From positions 1-64,000 of the forward strand of contig PLZB01000028.1 of assembly GCA_003151955.1 (NCBI GenBank): a stretch of 64,000 bases of DNA, given 5' to 3'. The translations under genes and the position numbers were made by a program. The stretch comes from Acidimicrobiaceae bacterium. Its GTDB lineage: Bacteria; Actinomycetota; Acidimicrobiia; Acidimicrobiales; UBA8190. Shown here one piece after another: positions 34,829 to 42,968 of this stretch (position 1 is the first letter of the stretch; each line of letters opens with the position of its first letter). The notes under the pieces are model-generated. The model was not told the DNA's origin. It made no database searches and saw nothing but the letters and a program-made list of their open reading frames with translations.

Positions 34829-36364
34829 TCAGGACCCGTTGAGTTCCGGTACGAAGCGGTCCACCAGCATGTCGATGGTCATCTGATCACGTGCTCCATC
34901 GCGGGCCGCATGGCCGAGTGTCCTGAGCTGCTCTACCGACGGATAGCGAATTGACCGCAGATCGGTGGCGTTCACCTGCGTGTGCCCGTTGAACTGACGA
35001 AAGAACACGTCGACGGTCGTCGAGTTCAGGTAGGTGGCAATGCCCCAAGCCAGCTGGAGCGGCAGTCCAGAGCCCTGGTGGTGGAAGACGTTGACGTGGT
35101 TCTCCACCGCCAGCTCGTCGGTTCCGAGATCACCCGATTCCAGGACGCTGGCCACCACCCGTCGGCGCTCCTCCTTGGAAGAGAACCGCTTCACCAAGAC
35201 GTAATTGCCGGTCGGAAGGAACATCCGTCGTGTCTCGGCGTTGACGGCGATGGCGTTGGCCTTTTTCCCATTCGAAGCCGGCCACTTTACCCGACCATCT
35301 CTCAGGTGTACCGGGTAGAGAAGTGGCACCGTGCCGACCTGCGGCTCCATGTGAAGGTGCTCACGGGCTCGGAAGTCCACGACCTTCCCGGTGGACACCG
35401 ACGCACCGATGCAGCCGAGTTCGGCGGCAAGCGACCGCACGTTGCCAGCAACTGCGCTCTCCCTTTCGTCCGCCACGATGTGAATGAACGAATTGGGATC
35501 GTTGGGACTCACGACGGTGGCGAAGGCCACCACCCGTTCGCGGATCGCCTCGTCGTCTCCCCCAGAGCTCGACGTGATGATGACGTCGCCTTGCTCGGCG
35601 TCTTTGACCATGTGGAGGACCACGTTCTCCTGAAGGACCTCAGCATCCTGAAAGGCCTTGGAGCGGCTCTCGTACACGTGGATGCGACGGAGGGACCCTG
35701 TGGCCAGGATCTCCCGACGGAACGCTTTGAAGTAGGGGCCATTGCAGAAGCTCCGAGGTGTGATGGCCACAAGTTGGCCACCTGGGACGAGCAGCCGCAG
35801 AGTCAACGCAACGAATGCCGCATAGAGGTTGGTTGCAGCGATCCCGACGTCGGAGAGCAGCCCGCACTCGGGCGAGGCTGTGTTGAGCTTTCGGTAGGGA
35901 GGGTTCAAGATGGCCAGGTCGAACAGTCCCGCCTCGGCGGTGGTGGGACCGATCGTGAGCTGCCTGGTCGCCCACTCGATGAAGTCGGCCGTGTGCAGCG
36001 CGGTCGTCACAGGCGTCGACACGTCCTCGCACCCGAGCAATGTCTCCTTGAGGGCAGGGATGAGATCCTCGTCAACTTCGACAGCGTGCAGGTCAAGGGT
36101 GACTGGCCAAGTCTCGGTCACGGCTCTGGAAACCAGGGCCGCGGTCAGGGACCCGACCCCGGCTCCTGGGTCGAGGACTCGAACTTCACCGGTTGGAGGG
36201 TCGAACATGGAGGCCAGCAAGCCCGCCACTGGTACGGGGGTGAAGAACTGTCCCAGTGCTCCTCGACGGATCGAGGGGCGGGACTCCGTTTCCTGCACCC
36301 GAAGGGTCTCAGTGCGAGCGACAAGGTCGCCGGGTGGGATGGGATGCGTAAGTGCCATTGCCAT
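34829..36364 (-). CDS. BsuBI/PstI-type adenine-specific DNA methyltransferase
   Basis: The cognate methylase of the restriction enzyme downstream. The 511 residues include LGQFFTPVPVAGLLASMF, the SAM site VRVLDPGAGVGSLTAALV and the catalytic NPPY (LAILNPPYRKLN), which is typical of N6-adenine methylases of the PstI/BsuBI group. A C-terminal target-recognition region follows. ATG 36364 (MAMALTHPIPP) is chosen; ATG 36406 is a longer option without family resemblance. It is transcribed before the nuclease, so protection can precede cutting. Base composition suggests recent acquisition. Confidence 0.9.
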   Translation of the reverse strand: MAMALTHPIPPGDLVARTETLRVQETESRPSIRRGALGQFFTPVPVAGLLASMFDPPTGEVRVLDPGAGVGSLTAALVSRAVTETWPVTLDLHAVEVDEDLIPALKETLLGCEDVSTPVTTALHTADFIEWATRQLTIGPTTAEAGLFDLAILNPPYRKLNTASPECGLLSDVGIAATNLYAAFVALTLRLLVPGGQLVAITPRSFCNGPYFKAFRREILATGSLRRIHVYESRSKAFQDAEVLQENVVLHMVKDAEQGDVIITSSSGGDDEAIRERVVAFATVVSPNDPNSFIHIVADERESAVAGNVRSLAAELGCIGASVSTGKVVDFRAREHLHMEPQVGTVPLLYPVHLRDGRVKWPASNGKKANAIAVNAETRRMFLPTGNYVLVKRFSSKEERRRVVASVLESGDLGTDELAVENHVNVFHHQGSGLPLQLAWGIATYLNSTTVDVFFRQFNGHTQVNATDLRSIRYPSVEQLRTLGHAARDGARDQMTIDMLVDRFVPELNGS

Positions 36365-36413
36365 CAGTCTGTACCCCGGCTGTGACGAGGAGGAGCATCC
36401 CCGCATCCGTCCG

Positions 36414-37682
36414 TCAGAGGACCTCGACGTTCTCCCCCCGGAGCCGGTTCCGGGTGTCGAAGACGAAGGGGGCCGCCCCGACCAGGGCGGGGAGGTCGAA
36501 GGCGTCGTGGTCGGTGAGGAGGACCACGGCCTGGGCCGCGGCGGCCTCGGCCACGGTGGCCTCCACCAGGGTGATCCGGGGGTCGATGTCGAGGTCGAGG
36601 ACGTGGGGGTCGGCAGCCCGGACGTCGGCCCCCAGCGTGGCGAGCCGCTCGGCCACGGCGATGGCGGGGGACTCCCGGAGATCGGCGGTGTTCCGCTTGT
36701 AGGCCAGGCCCAGGAGCAGGATCCGGGTCCCCCGGACGGCGAGGCCCCGGTTGTTGAGGGCCAGGGTCAGCCGGCGGACGGTGTAGTCCGGCATGTGCTC
36801 GTTGATGTCGTTGGCCAGCTCCACGAACCGGAAGTTGCTCCCCACGGCCCGACGGACCTTCCAGGACAGGTAGGAGGGGTCGATGGGGAGGCAGTGGCCC
36901 CCGACGCCGGGCCCAGGCTGGAAGGGCATGAAACCGAAGGGCTTGGTCGAGGCGGCGGCGATGGCCTCCCAGACGTCGATCCCGAGCTCGTTGGCGAACA
37001 TGGCCAGCTCGTTCACGAGGGCGATGTTCACGTGGCGGAAGGTGTTCTCGAGGAGCTTGGACAGCTCGGCCACGGCCGGGCTGGACACGGTCACCGTCTC
37101 GTCGCAGAGCTCGGCGTAGAAGGCCTGGACGGCGGCGAGCGACGCCGGGTCGATCCCGGAGACGACCTTCGGGGTCGTGACCAGGTTCCAGGTCCCGTTG
37201 CCGGGGTCGATCCGCTCCGGGCTGTACCCGAGGTGGAAGTCGGCCCCGGCCACCAGTCCGGAGGCCTCCTCCAGGATGGGCCGGACCAGCTCGGTCGTCG
37301 TTCCCGGGTAGGTGGTCGATTCCAGGACGACGGTCGACCCGGGCCGGACGTAGCGGCCCAACATCGAGCTCGACGCCTCGACGGCGGAGAGATCGGGCAC
37401 CCCATCGCGCAGCGGGGTGGGCACGGTGATGACGGCGACGTCGAACCCGGCGCAGTCCTTGGCCTGGTCCGAGGCCCGGTACCGGCCGGAGGCGACGGCG
37501 GCCCCGAGCCGCTCGTCGGAGACGTCCTCGATGTAGGAGTCCCCTCCCTGGAGCCGCTCGAGGCGGTGGGGGTCGGTCTCGATCCCGACCACCTCGAAGC
37601 CGACCTCGGCGGCCCGGACGGCCAGGGAAAGGCCGACGTATCCCTGCCCGATGATGGCGGCCCTGCCGGTCGGATCACCCAT
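36414..37682 (-). CDS. Nucleotide-sugar 6-dehydrogenase (WbpA/WecC type)
   Basis: The enzyme oxidises a UDP-sugar at C6 to the uronic acid using NAD. The 422 residues show AAIIGQGYVGLSLAVRAAEVGFEVVGIE, VLESTTYPGTT, GYSPERIDPGN and the catalytic block GPGVGGHCLPIDPSYLSWK with its cysteine. That block is closest to UDP-GlcNAc/UDP-ManNAc dehydrogenases rather than UDP-glucose dehydrogenase. ATG 37691 is an equally possible start three codons earlier. A divergent aminotransferase and, further on, an oxidoreductase suggest a WbpA-WbpB-WbpE-like route to an acetamido uronic acid (inference). Confidence 0.88.
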   Translation of the reverse strand: MGDPTGRAAIIGQGYVGLSLAVRAAEVGFEVVGIETDPHRLERLQGGDSYIEDVSDERLGAAVASGRYRASDQAKDCAGFDVAVITVPTPLRDGVPDLSAVEASSSMLGRYVRPGSTVVLESTTYPGTTTELVRPILEEASGLVAGADFHLGYSPERIDPGNGTWNLVTTPKVVSGIDPASLAAVQAFYAELCDETVTVSSPAVAELSKLLENTFRHVNIALVNELAMFANELGIDVWEAIAAASTKPFGFMPFQPGPGVGGHCLPIDPSYLSWKVRRAVGSNFRFVELANDINEHMPDYTVRRLTLALNNRGLAVRGTRILLLGLAYKRNTADLRESPAIAVAERLATLGADVRAADPHVLDLDIDPRITLVEATVAEAAAAQAVVLLTDHDAFDLPALVGAAPFVFDTRNRLRGENVEVL

Positions 37683-37753
37683 GGGTCCCATCGTGGCACG
37701 CCGCCGGGGCCGCCTCCGAGGTGAACGAGGTGGAGCAACCGTGCCGGGACCGG

Positions 37754-37759
37754 TACCGT
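37754..37759 (+). promoter_or_regulatory. Leaderless -10 element of the aminotransferase gene
   Basis: TACCGT ends 7 bases before ATG 37767. A GTG at 37758 lies inside the hexamer and is therefore unlikely as the start. Confidence 0.55.
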
Positions 37760-37766
37760 GCCTCTC

Positions 37767-38855
37767 ATGATCCCCGTCAACGACCCCTCCCGGCAGAACC
37801 AGGCGCTGCGCTCCGAGCTGGCCGCCGCCGTCGACGTCGTCCTCGACCACGGGAAGTTCATCGGCGGGCCCGAGGTGGGGGAGTTCGAGGAGGCCTTCCG
37901 GGCCTGGACCGGGGCCGCCGACGCCGTCGGGGTGGCCAACGGGACCGACGCCCTCCGGCTCATGCTCCAGGCCGGCGGGGTCGGGCCCGGCGACGAGGTC
38001 CTCGTCCCTGACTTCACCATGATCGCCACCCCCGAGGCCGTCCTCCAGCTCGGGGCCACCCCTGTCCTCGTCGAGGTCCTCCCCGGGACCTACGGGATCG
38101 ACCCCGACGCCGCCGCCGAGGCCGTCACCGACCGGACCCGGGCCGCCCTGGTCGTCTCCCTCTTCGGCAACCCCTGCCCCGTCCCCGCACTCCCTGACAC
38201 AGTGACCGTCTACGAGGACGCCTGCCAGGCCCACGGGGCCAGCATCGACGGGGCCATGGTCGGCACCCTGGGGGCGGCCGGGGGGTTCAGCTTCTTCCCG
38301 GCCAAGAACCTGGGCGGGATCGGTGACGGAGGCATGGTCGTCACCATGGACCCCGACCTGGGGGAGCGGATCCGGAAGCTCCGGAACCACGGCCGGACGG
38401 CCCAGTACGAGCACGACCGGTGGGGCTGGAACAGCCGGCTCGACACCATCCAGGCCGCCGCCCTCCTGGTCAAGCTCCGCCACCTCGACGCCGGCACCGC
38501 CCGCCGCCAGGCCATCGCCGCGCTCTACCGGGACCGCTTCGCCGAGCTGGACCTCGAGCTCCCCGTCATCGTCGACGGCGGGATCTCGGTCTCCAACCTC
38601 TTCGTGGTGGCCTGCGACGACCGGGACCGCCTCAGGGACCGCCTGGCCGCGAAGGGCGTCGGCAGCGCCGTCCACTACGAGCTGCCGCTGCACCGCCAAC
38701 CGGCCCTGGCCGGCCGGGCCGTCGGGCCCCCCCGGCCCGAGACCACCGCCCGGATCTGCTCCCGGGTCCTGTCCCTGCCCTGCTTCCCCGAGCTCACCGA
38801 CGCCGAGGTCGACCAGGTGGCCGAGGCCGTGGTCGACGCCCTCAGCTCCCCGTGA
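37767..38855 (+). CDS. DegT/DnrJ/EryC1 family sugar aminotransferase
   Basis: A PLP-dependent aminotransferase of 362 residues acting on keto-sugar nucleotides. Seen are IPVNDPSRQN, GVANGTDALRLML, DEVLVPDFTMIAT, VYEDACQAHGA and the PLP lysine in FSFFPAKNLGGIGDGGMV. It resembles WbpE-type 3-amino transferases, and its neighbours are a C6 dehydrogenase and a Gfo/Idh-type oxidoreductase. The start ATG 37767 follows TACCGT by 7 bases. The last 14 bases overlap the convergent oxidoreductase gene. Confidence 0.88.
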   Translation: MIPVNDPSRQNQALRSELAAAVDVVLDHGKFIGGPEVGEFEEAFRAWTGAADAVGVANGTDALRLMLQAGGVGPGDEVLVPDFTMIATPEAVLQLGATPVLVEVLPGTYGIDPDAAAEAVTDRTRAALVVSLFGNPCPVPALPDTVTVYEDACQAHGASIDGAMVGTLGAAGGFSFFPAKNLGGIGDGGMVVTMDPDLGERIRKLRNHGRTAQYEHDRWGWNSRLDTIQAAALLVKLRHLDAGTARRQAIAALYRDRFAELDLELPVIVDGGISVSNLFVVACDDRDRLRDRLAAKGVGSAVHYELPLHRQPALAGRAVGPPRPETTARICSRVLSLPCFPELTDAEVDQVAEAVVDALSSP

Positions 38856-39867
38856 GCGACACCGCCGCGCCGGTCCGCAGCGACCGCTGGCCGGCCTCGA
38901 GGACCCGGAGGACGGCCAGGGCCTCGTCCACCCCGGCCGGGTTCGGGGTGCTGTGGAGGACGAGGTCGACGAAGGCCCGGCACTCGGCCCGCAGCGGTTC
39001 CCCGTCCCCGACCTCGACGACGGTGGCCCCCCGGTCCCGGAGGACAGCCGGCCCGGCCGGGTCCGACCCCGTGTCGACCCCCCGGTCCAGGATCCGGAGC
39101 TTCTCGACCGGCTCGTCGTCGTCGAACACCGCCATGGCCGTCGACCCCACCACGCTGATCCGGCGTCGGCGGAGGGGGGAGAGCCAGCTGGCGTGGATGT
39201 TCGCCACCTTGCCCGACCCGAACCGGATCGTCGTCCGGACCTCGTCCTCGATCCCGTCACAGAGGAAGGCCGACCCTGTGCTCGAGACCTCGACGGGGTC
39301 CTCGCCCGTCAGCCGGAGGACGACCGAGACGTCGTGGGGGGCCAGGCTCCACCAGGCGTTCAGGTCGGTCCGGACCTGGCCCAGGTTGGTCCGCTCGCAC
39401 TCGATCATCCGGATGTCCCCCAGGGCACCGTCGGCGACGGCCCGGTACAGGGCCACCACGGCAGGGTGGAAGAGGAGGAGGTGCCCGACCATGACCGGCC
39501 GGCCACTGGCCCGGGACGCCTCGGCCACCTCCACCCCGTCGGCCAGGGTCAGGGCCAGCGGCTTCTCGACCAGGACGGCCTTCCCGGCCCGCAGCGCCCG
39601 GAGCGCCAGCGGGGCGTGGGTCGGTGGGGGAGTGGCGATCACCACCGCCTCGATCCGGTCGTCGTCGAGGACGTCTCCGGCATCGGCCACCACCGTCGTC
39701 CCCGGCAGGGCGGAGGCGGCCTGCTCCCGGCGTCCCGGGTCGAGATCGGCCAGGGTGGCCAGCCGGGCCCCGTCCAGCCCGGCCATCGTCCGGGCCAGGT
39801 TCGGACCCCAGTAGCCGTAGCCGATCTGACCGACGATGACCTCCCCCGACCCCCCCGACCCGTCCAT
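38842..39867 (-). CDS. Gfo/Idh/MocA family oxidoreductase (WbpB-like)
   Basis: The 341-residue protein has an N-terminal Rossmann domain with VGQIGYGYWGPNLARTM, the family motif VEKPLALT and a C-terminal alpha/beta domain. In WbpB-type enzymes the 3-hydroxyl of a UDP-uronic acid is oxidised to give the substrate for the aminotransferase. The adjacency to both other steps supports that, but specificity is inferred. ATG 39867 is set by TACGCT 7 bases upstream; earlier starts lie within or before that element. Its start region overlaps that of the divergent methyltransferase. Confidence 0.85.
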   Translation of the reverse strand: MDGSGGSGEVIVGQIGYGYWGPNLARTMAGLDGARLATLADLDPGRREQAASALPGTTVVADAGDVLDDDRIEAVVIATPPPTHAPLALRALRAGKAVLVEKPLALTLADGVEVAEASRASGRPVMVGHLLLFHPAVVALYRAVADGALGDIRMIECERTNLGQVRTDLNAWWSLAPHDVSVVLRLTGEDPVEVSSTGSAFLCDGIEDEVRTTIRFGSGKVANIHASWLSPLRRRRISVVGSTAMAVFDDDEPVEKLRILDRGVDTGSDPAGPAVLRDRGATVVEVGDGEPLRAECRAFVDLVLHSTPNPAGVDEALAVLRVLEAGQRSLRTGAAVSLTGS

Positions 39868-40609
39868 GGCGCCGAGCGTAGGCCAGCGGCTCACCCTGGC
39901 TGCCTCCCGGCGGCTCGGGACCTTCCCGCCCGGCCGCCGGCTCCGCCACCGGCTGGCCCTCGCCGCCCTGGGCCGGCTGGATGGGGCTCGGCCGCTGCGG
40001 ATCCTCGACGCCGGATGCCAGGAGGGCCGGTTGTCCCGGGACGTCTGCCGGGCCCACCCGGCCTGGACGGTCGTCGGGGTCGACCTCGACGGGGACGTCC
40101 TCCGGACGGCCCGGGCTTGGACCGGGGACGAGCACCTCCGGGCCGCCTTCTACCGGGCCGACCTGACCCGGTCGGTCGGCACCGGCCTCTACGACGTCGT
40201 CCTGGCCATGGAGTGCCTGGCCGAGATCCCCGACGACACCGCCGCCCTGACCCGGCTGGCCGAGGCGCTGCGGCCCGGCGGCCTCCTCGTGGCCCACGTC
40301 CTCCACGCCAACTGGCAGCCCGTCCTCCGTTCCAGTCGGCAGGACTGGGAGCGGGAGGTCCGGCGGGGATACGACCGGGACAGCTTCCTCGGGATGCTCG
40401 ACGCCGCCGGCTTCGAGGTGGAGCGGGTGGCGGAGACCACCCGGGGGCTGGCCCAGCTGGCCGGGGACATCGGCCAGCGCTTCGAGAGCACCCCACCCGT
40501 GGCCAAGGCGCCGCTCCTCCCCGTCATGATGGCCGCCGTCGGGCTCGACCGGGCTGGGGTCACCTGGGGTCCGTCCCGGGGCCTCTTCGTGGAGGCCACC
40601 CGCCGGTGA
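39836..40609 (+). CDS. SAM-dependent methyltransferase
   Basis: Class I methyltransferase of 257 residues with motif I LRILDAGCQEGRLSRDV, an acidic end of strand 2 (VVGVDLDGDVL) and a motif IV-like LYDVVLAMECLAEIPDD. It probably methylates a sugar, a glycan or a small molecule; nothing in the sequence fixes the substrate. Either ATG 39836 or ATG 39866 could be the start, and neither has a ribosome-binding site. In both cases the 5' end overlaps the divergent oxidoreductase gene. Its stop overlaps the GTG of the next GT2 gene. Confidence 0.78.
   Translation: MTSPDPPDPSMAPSVGQRLTLAASRRLGTFPPGRRLRHRLALAALGRLDGARPLRILDAGCQEGRLSRDVCRAHPAWTVVGVDLDGDVLRTARAWTGDEHLRAAFYRADLTRSVGTGLYDVVLAMECLAEIPDDTAALTRLAEALRPGGLLVAHVLHANWQPVLRSSRQDWEREVRRGYDRDSFLGMLDAAGFEVERVAETTRGLAQLAGDIGQRFESTPPVAKAPLLPVMMAAVGLDRAGVTWGPSRGLFVEATRR
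39875..39880 (-). promoter_or_regulatory. Leaderless -10 element of the oxidoreductase gene
   Basis: TACGCT on the minus strand ends 7 bases before ATG 39867. It lies inside the coding sequence of the divergent methyltransferase. Confidence 0.5.
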
Positions 40610-41631
40610 CCGCCTTCCTCGTCCCCGCCCCGCCCCCCGGCGCCGCGCCGCTGCCGGCCTCGACCGGCCCCGTCACGATGTCGGCCTACCTCCCCGCCTA
40701 CCAGGTCGCCCCCTACATCGGGGAGTCGGTCGGCTCCCTCCTGGCCCAGACCCGCCCCCCCCTCGACATCGTCGTCGTCGACGACGGTTCGACCGACGAT
40801 CTCGAGGGGGCCCTGGCCCCCTACCGGGACCGGATCACCCTCATCCACCAGCCCAACCGGGGGGCGGCCACGGCCATGAACGTCGGTTGGCGGGCCACCC
40901 GGGGCGAGTTCGCCGTCCTCCTCGATCCGGACGACCGGTTCCTGCCCGGCCGGTTCGAGGCCATGGCCGAGCTGGCCGCGGCCCGGCCCGACCTCGACGT
41001 CCTCACCACCGACGCCCTCATCGAGATCGACGATGTGGTCACCGGCCGGTACTACACGGCCACCAACCGGTTCGAGACCGGCGACCAGCGGACGGGGATC
41101 CTCCGGGCCAACTTCGTCTTCGGCCATCCCGCCATCCGGCGGACCGCCCTGGAAGCCGTGGGCGGCTTCGACGAGACCCTGGGTTCCACCTTCGACTGGG
41201 AGTGTTGGATCCGGCTAATTCTGGCCGGCTCCCGGGTCGGCCTGGTCGACGAGGCCCTGGCCGTCTACCGGCTCCGGCCCGGGAGCCTCTCGAGCGCCCG
41301 GCCCCGGATGCTCAGGGGCCGGGTCGCCACCCTGTCCCGGACCCTGGACCGGTCCGACCTGAGCGTCGAGGAGCGGGCCGTCGCCACCGGCTCCCTGGCC
41401 TTCGTCCAGCGGAACCTCGACCTGGCCGAGTCCCAGCGGGCCCTCCTCGAAGGCGCCGGCGACGCCCGGCGTCGGGCCCTCGCCATCGCCCGCGACGGGG
41501 CCCACCCCTGGTCGAGCCGGGCCAAGGCGGCCCTGACCGTCCCGGCCCCGAAGGCGGCCGGGGCCCTCCTCAGGAAGCGGGCCCGGAACCGGAGCCGGGA
41601 CCCGAAGGCGATCCGGGCCGCACGCGAGTGA
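40606..41631 (+). CDS. Glycosyltransferase family 2
   Basis: A GT-A enzyme of 341 residues: VTMSAYLPAYQVAPYIGESVGSLLAQTRPPLDIVVVDDGSTDD, the DxD-like motif LLDPDDRFLPG and the GGFDETLGSTFDWECWIRL acceptor-side block. The C-terminus is Arg/Lys-rich. GTG 40606 overlaps the methyltransferase stop (GTGA), giving a two-gene unit. The 3' end overlaps the convergent deacetylase gene by 62 bases, a long antisense overlap. The sugar transferred is unknown. Confidence 0.87.
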   Translation: MTAFLVPAPPPGAAPLPASTGPVTMSAYLPAYQVAPYIGESVGSLLAQTRPPLDIVVVDDGSTDDLEGALAPYRDRITLIHQPNRGAATAMNVGWRATRGEFAVLLDPDDRFLPGRFEAMAELAAARPDLDVLTTDALIEIDDVVTGRYYTATNRFETGDQRTGILRANFVFGHPAIRRTALEAVGGFDETLGSTFDWECWIRLILAGSRVGLVDEALAVYRLRPGSLSSARPRMLRGRVATLSRTLDRSDLSVEERAVATGSLAFVQRNLDLAESQRALLEGAGDARRRALAIARDGAHPWSSRAKAALTVPAPKAAGALLRKRARNRSRDPKAIRAARE

Positions 41632-42895
41632 GGAGCCGGGGCCCCATCTCGGCCGTCCAGAGCTTCCAGAGGAACCGGAGGGACCCGTCGTCGGACCAGA
41701 TCCCGACCCGGCGGAGCGAGAGTTGGTCGGTCCCGGCCCCGTTGCGGCCCGGGGCGGTGGTGAATCCCAGGGTGAACCCGGCCTCCGCCGCGGCCCGGCG
41801 GGTCCCGGCGTCGTGGCGACCGTGGGGGTAGGCGATGGCGTCGACGGGACGGGCCAGGTGCTCGGCCAGGTCACGGCGTGACCCGACCAGCTCGTCCCGG
41901 CGCTCGGCCGGGGAGACCCGGGGGAGGGAGGCGTGGTGGCGGGTGTGGGAGCCGATGGCCACCCCGGCCCGCTCCAGCCCGGCCAGCTCGTCCCAGTCGA
42001 GGAGAGGCTCGCCGGCGGCCCAGTGGGCCACCCGACCGGGCTCGGCCGTCGGGACGAAGAGGAGGGGACGGTGGCCGGCATGCCGGGTCAGGGGCCCGGC
42101 GTTGTCGGCGTAGCCGTCGTCGAAGGTGGCCAGGTACCCCCGACGGGGGACGACCGAGGACGGGTCGGTGTGGAACCGGACGAGCTCGGCGGCGGTCAGG
42201 GGCCGGTAGCGCAGGAGCCGGAGAATGGCCATGTGCCGGTCGAAGCGCCGGGGGGCGACGTCTATCTGGTCCTGGCCGGTCCTCCGCTCGCCGGCCAGGC
42301 GGTGGTAGTTGAGGACGACGTACGACCGGGTCAGGCGGCGCCATTCCGTGGGCGTGGCATGACGGCGGACCCCGGCCCAGAAGGCGGCGTCGGCCCGGAT
42401 CCGCCAGGTCCAGCCGGGCGGGCAGTGCGGGGCCCGGGCCAGGTGGCGGAGGCCGGGGAGGACCAGGAGGACCCGTCGGAGGCTCCGGACCCGCCAGCCC
42501 GCGTTGGACCAGGCCCCCAGGGCCAGGGCGGGAAGCAGGAGGGGGTCGGCCCGGACCATCTCCAGCGAGGAGCGGCCCCGCTCCCGGCCGAGCGCCTCCA
42601 GCTCGGCCAGGGACCCCACCGGGTCGGTCCCACCCCAGACCAGGGCCCGGCCCGCCAATTGGAGCCGGGCCGCCACCGCCTCGGCCTGGGCCGGGCCCGG
42701 GGGGAGGTCCTGGCCGGTGAGGTCGGCGGCGCCCTCGACGGCGGAGGGGACCGGATCGAGGGGGCCGGCCTCGGGCCGGTAGTGGCCCAGGAGCTGGCCG
42801 CCCCCCGGAGGGGGCCCGACCGGGTCGCCGTCGCGGGGGGTGGTGACCCCGGTCGACGCGGGCCAGGCCCAGCTGCGCACCACGACTCCGGCCAT
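41570..42895 (-). CDS. Polysaccharide deacetylase (NodB domain) with long N-terminal region
   Basis: The C-terminal part of this 441-residue protein has the NodB-fold motifs TFDDGYADNA and GSHTRHHASL, where the His-x-x-x-His pair binds metal, and YPHGRHDA. Such enzymes remove N- or O-acetyl groups from surface glycans or peptidoglycan. The first 200 residues carry no motif I recognise and no signal peptide, so the cellular location is open. ATG 42895 is chosen; the frame stays open upstream into the divergent ftsK region. CAGACT lies 6 bases before this ATG, a poor version of the leaderless element. Confidence 0.8.
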   Translation of the reverse strand: MAGVVVRSWAWPASTGVTTPRDGDPVGPPPGGGQLLGHYRPEAGPLDPVPSAVEGAADLTGQDLPPGPAQAEAVAARLQLAGRALVWGGTDPVGSLAELEALGRERGRSSLEMVRADPLLLPALALGAWSNAGWRVRSLRRVLLVLPGLRHLARAPHCPPGWTWRIRADAAFWAGVRRHATPTEWRRLTRSYVVLNYHRLAGERRTGQDQIDVAPRRFDRHMAILRLLRYRPLTAAELVRFHTDPSSVVPRRGYLATFDDGYADNAGPLTRHAGHRPLLFVPTAEPGRVAHWAAGEPLLDWDELAGLERAGVAIGSHTRHHASLPRVSPAERRDELVGSRRDLAEHLARPVDAIAYPHGRHDAGTRRAAAEAGFTLGFTTAPGRNGAGTDQLSLRRVGIWSDDGSLRFLWKLWTAEMGPRLLTRVRPGSPSGPGSGSGPAS

Positions 42896-42952
42896 GGGGC
42901 CAGTCTGGCACCGGCGGCGTCCCAGCTCCCCCGTCACAGGTGGGGCTGGTGT

Positions 42953-42958
42953 TAGCGT
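42953..42958 (+). promoter_or_regulatory. Candidate -10 element of ftsK
   Basis: TAGCGT lies 10 bases before GTG 42969, within the 73-base gap between the divergent deacetylase and ftsK genes. GTG 42960 would be only one base away and is less likely. Confidence 0.4.
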
Positions 42959-42968
42959 TGTGGTCACT

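Noticed and set aside
33891-36410. A broader defence island around the restriction-modification pair
   Set aside because: Neighbouring genes on both sides are polysaccharide and housekeeping genes with no other defence family.
33867-36413. Short similar words (GTCAG...GGACC) at both edges of the restriction island as target-site duplications
   Set aside because: The words are short and imperfect and there is no integrase or transposase; chance similarity is likely.
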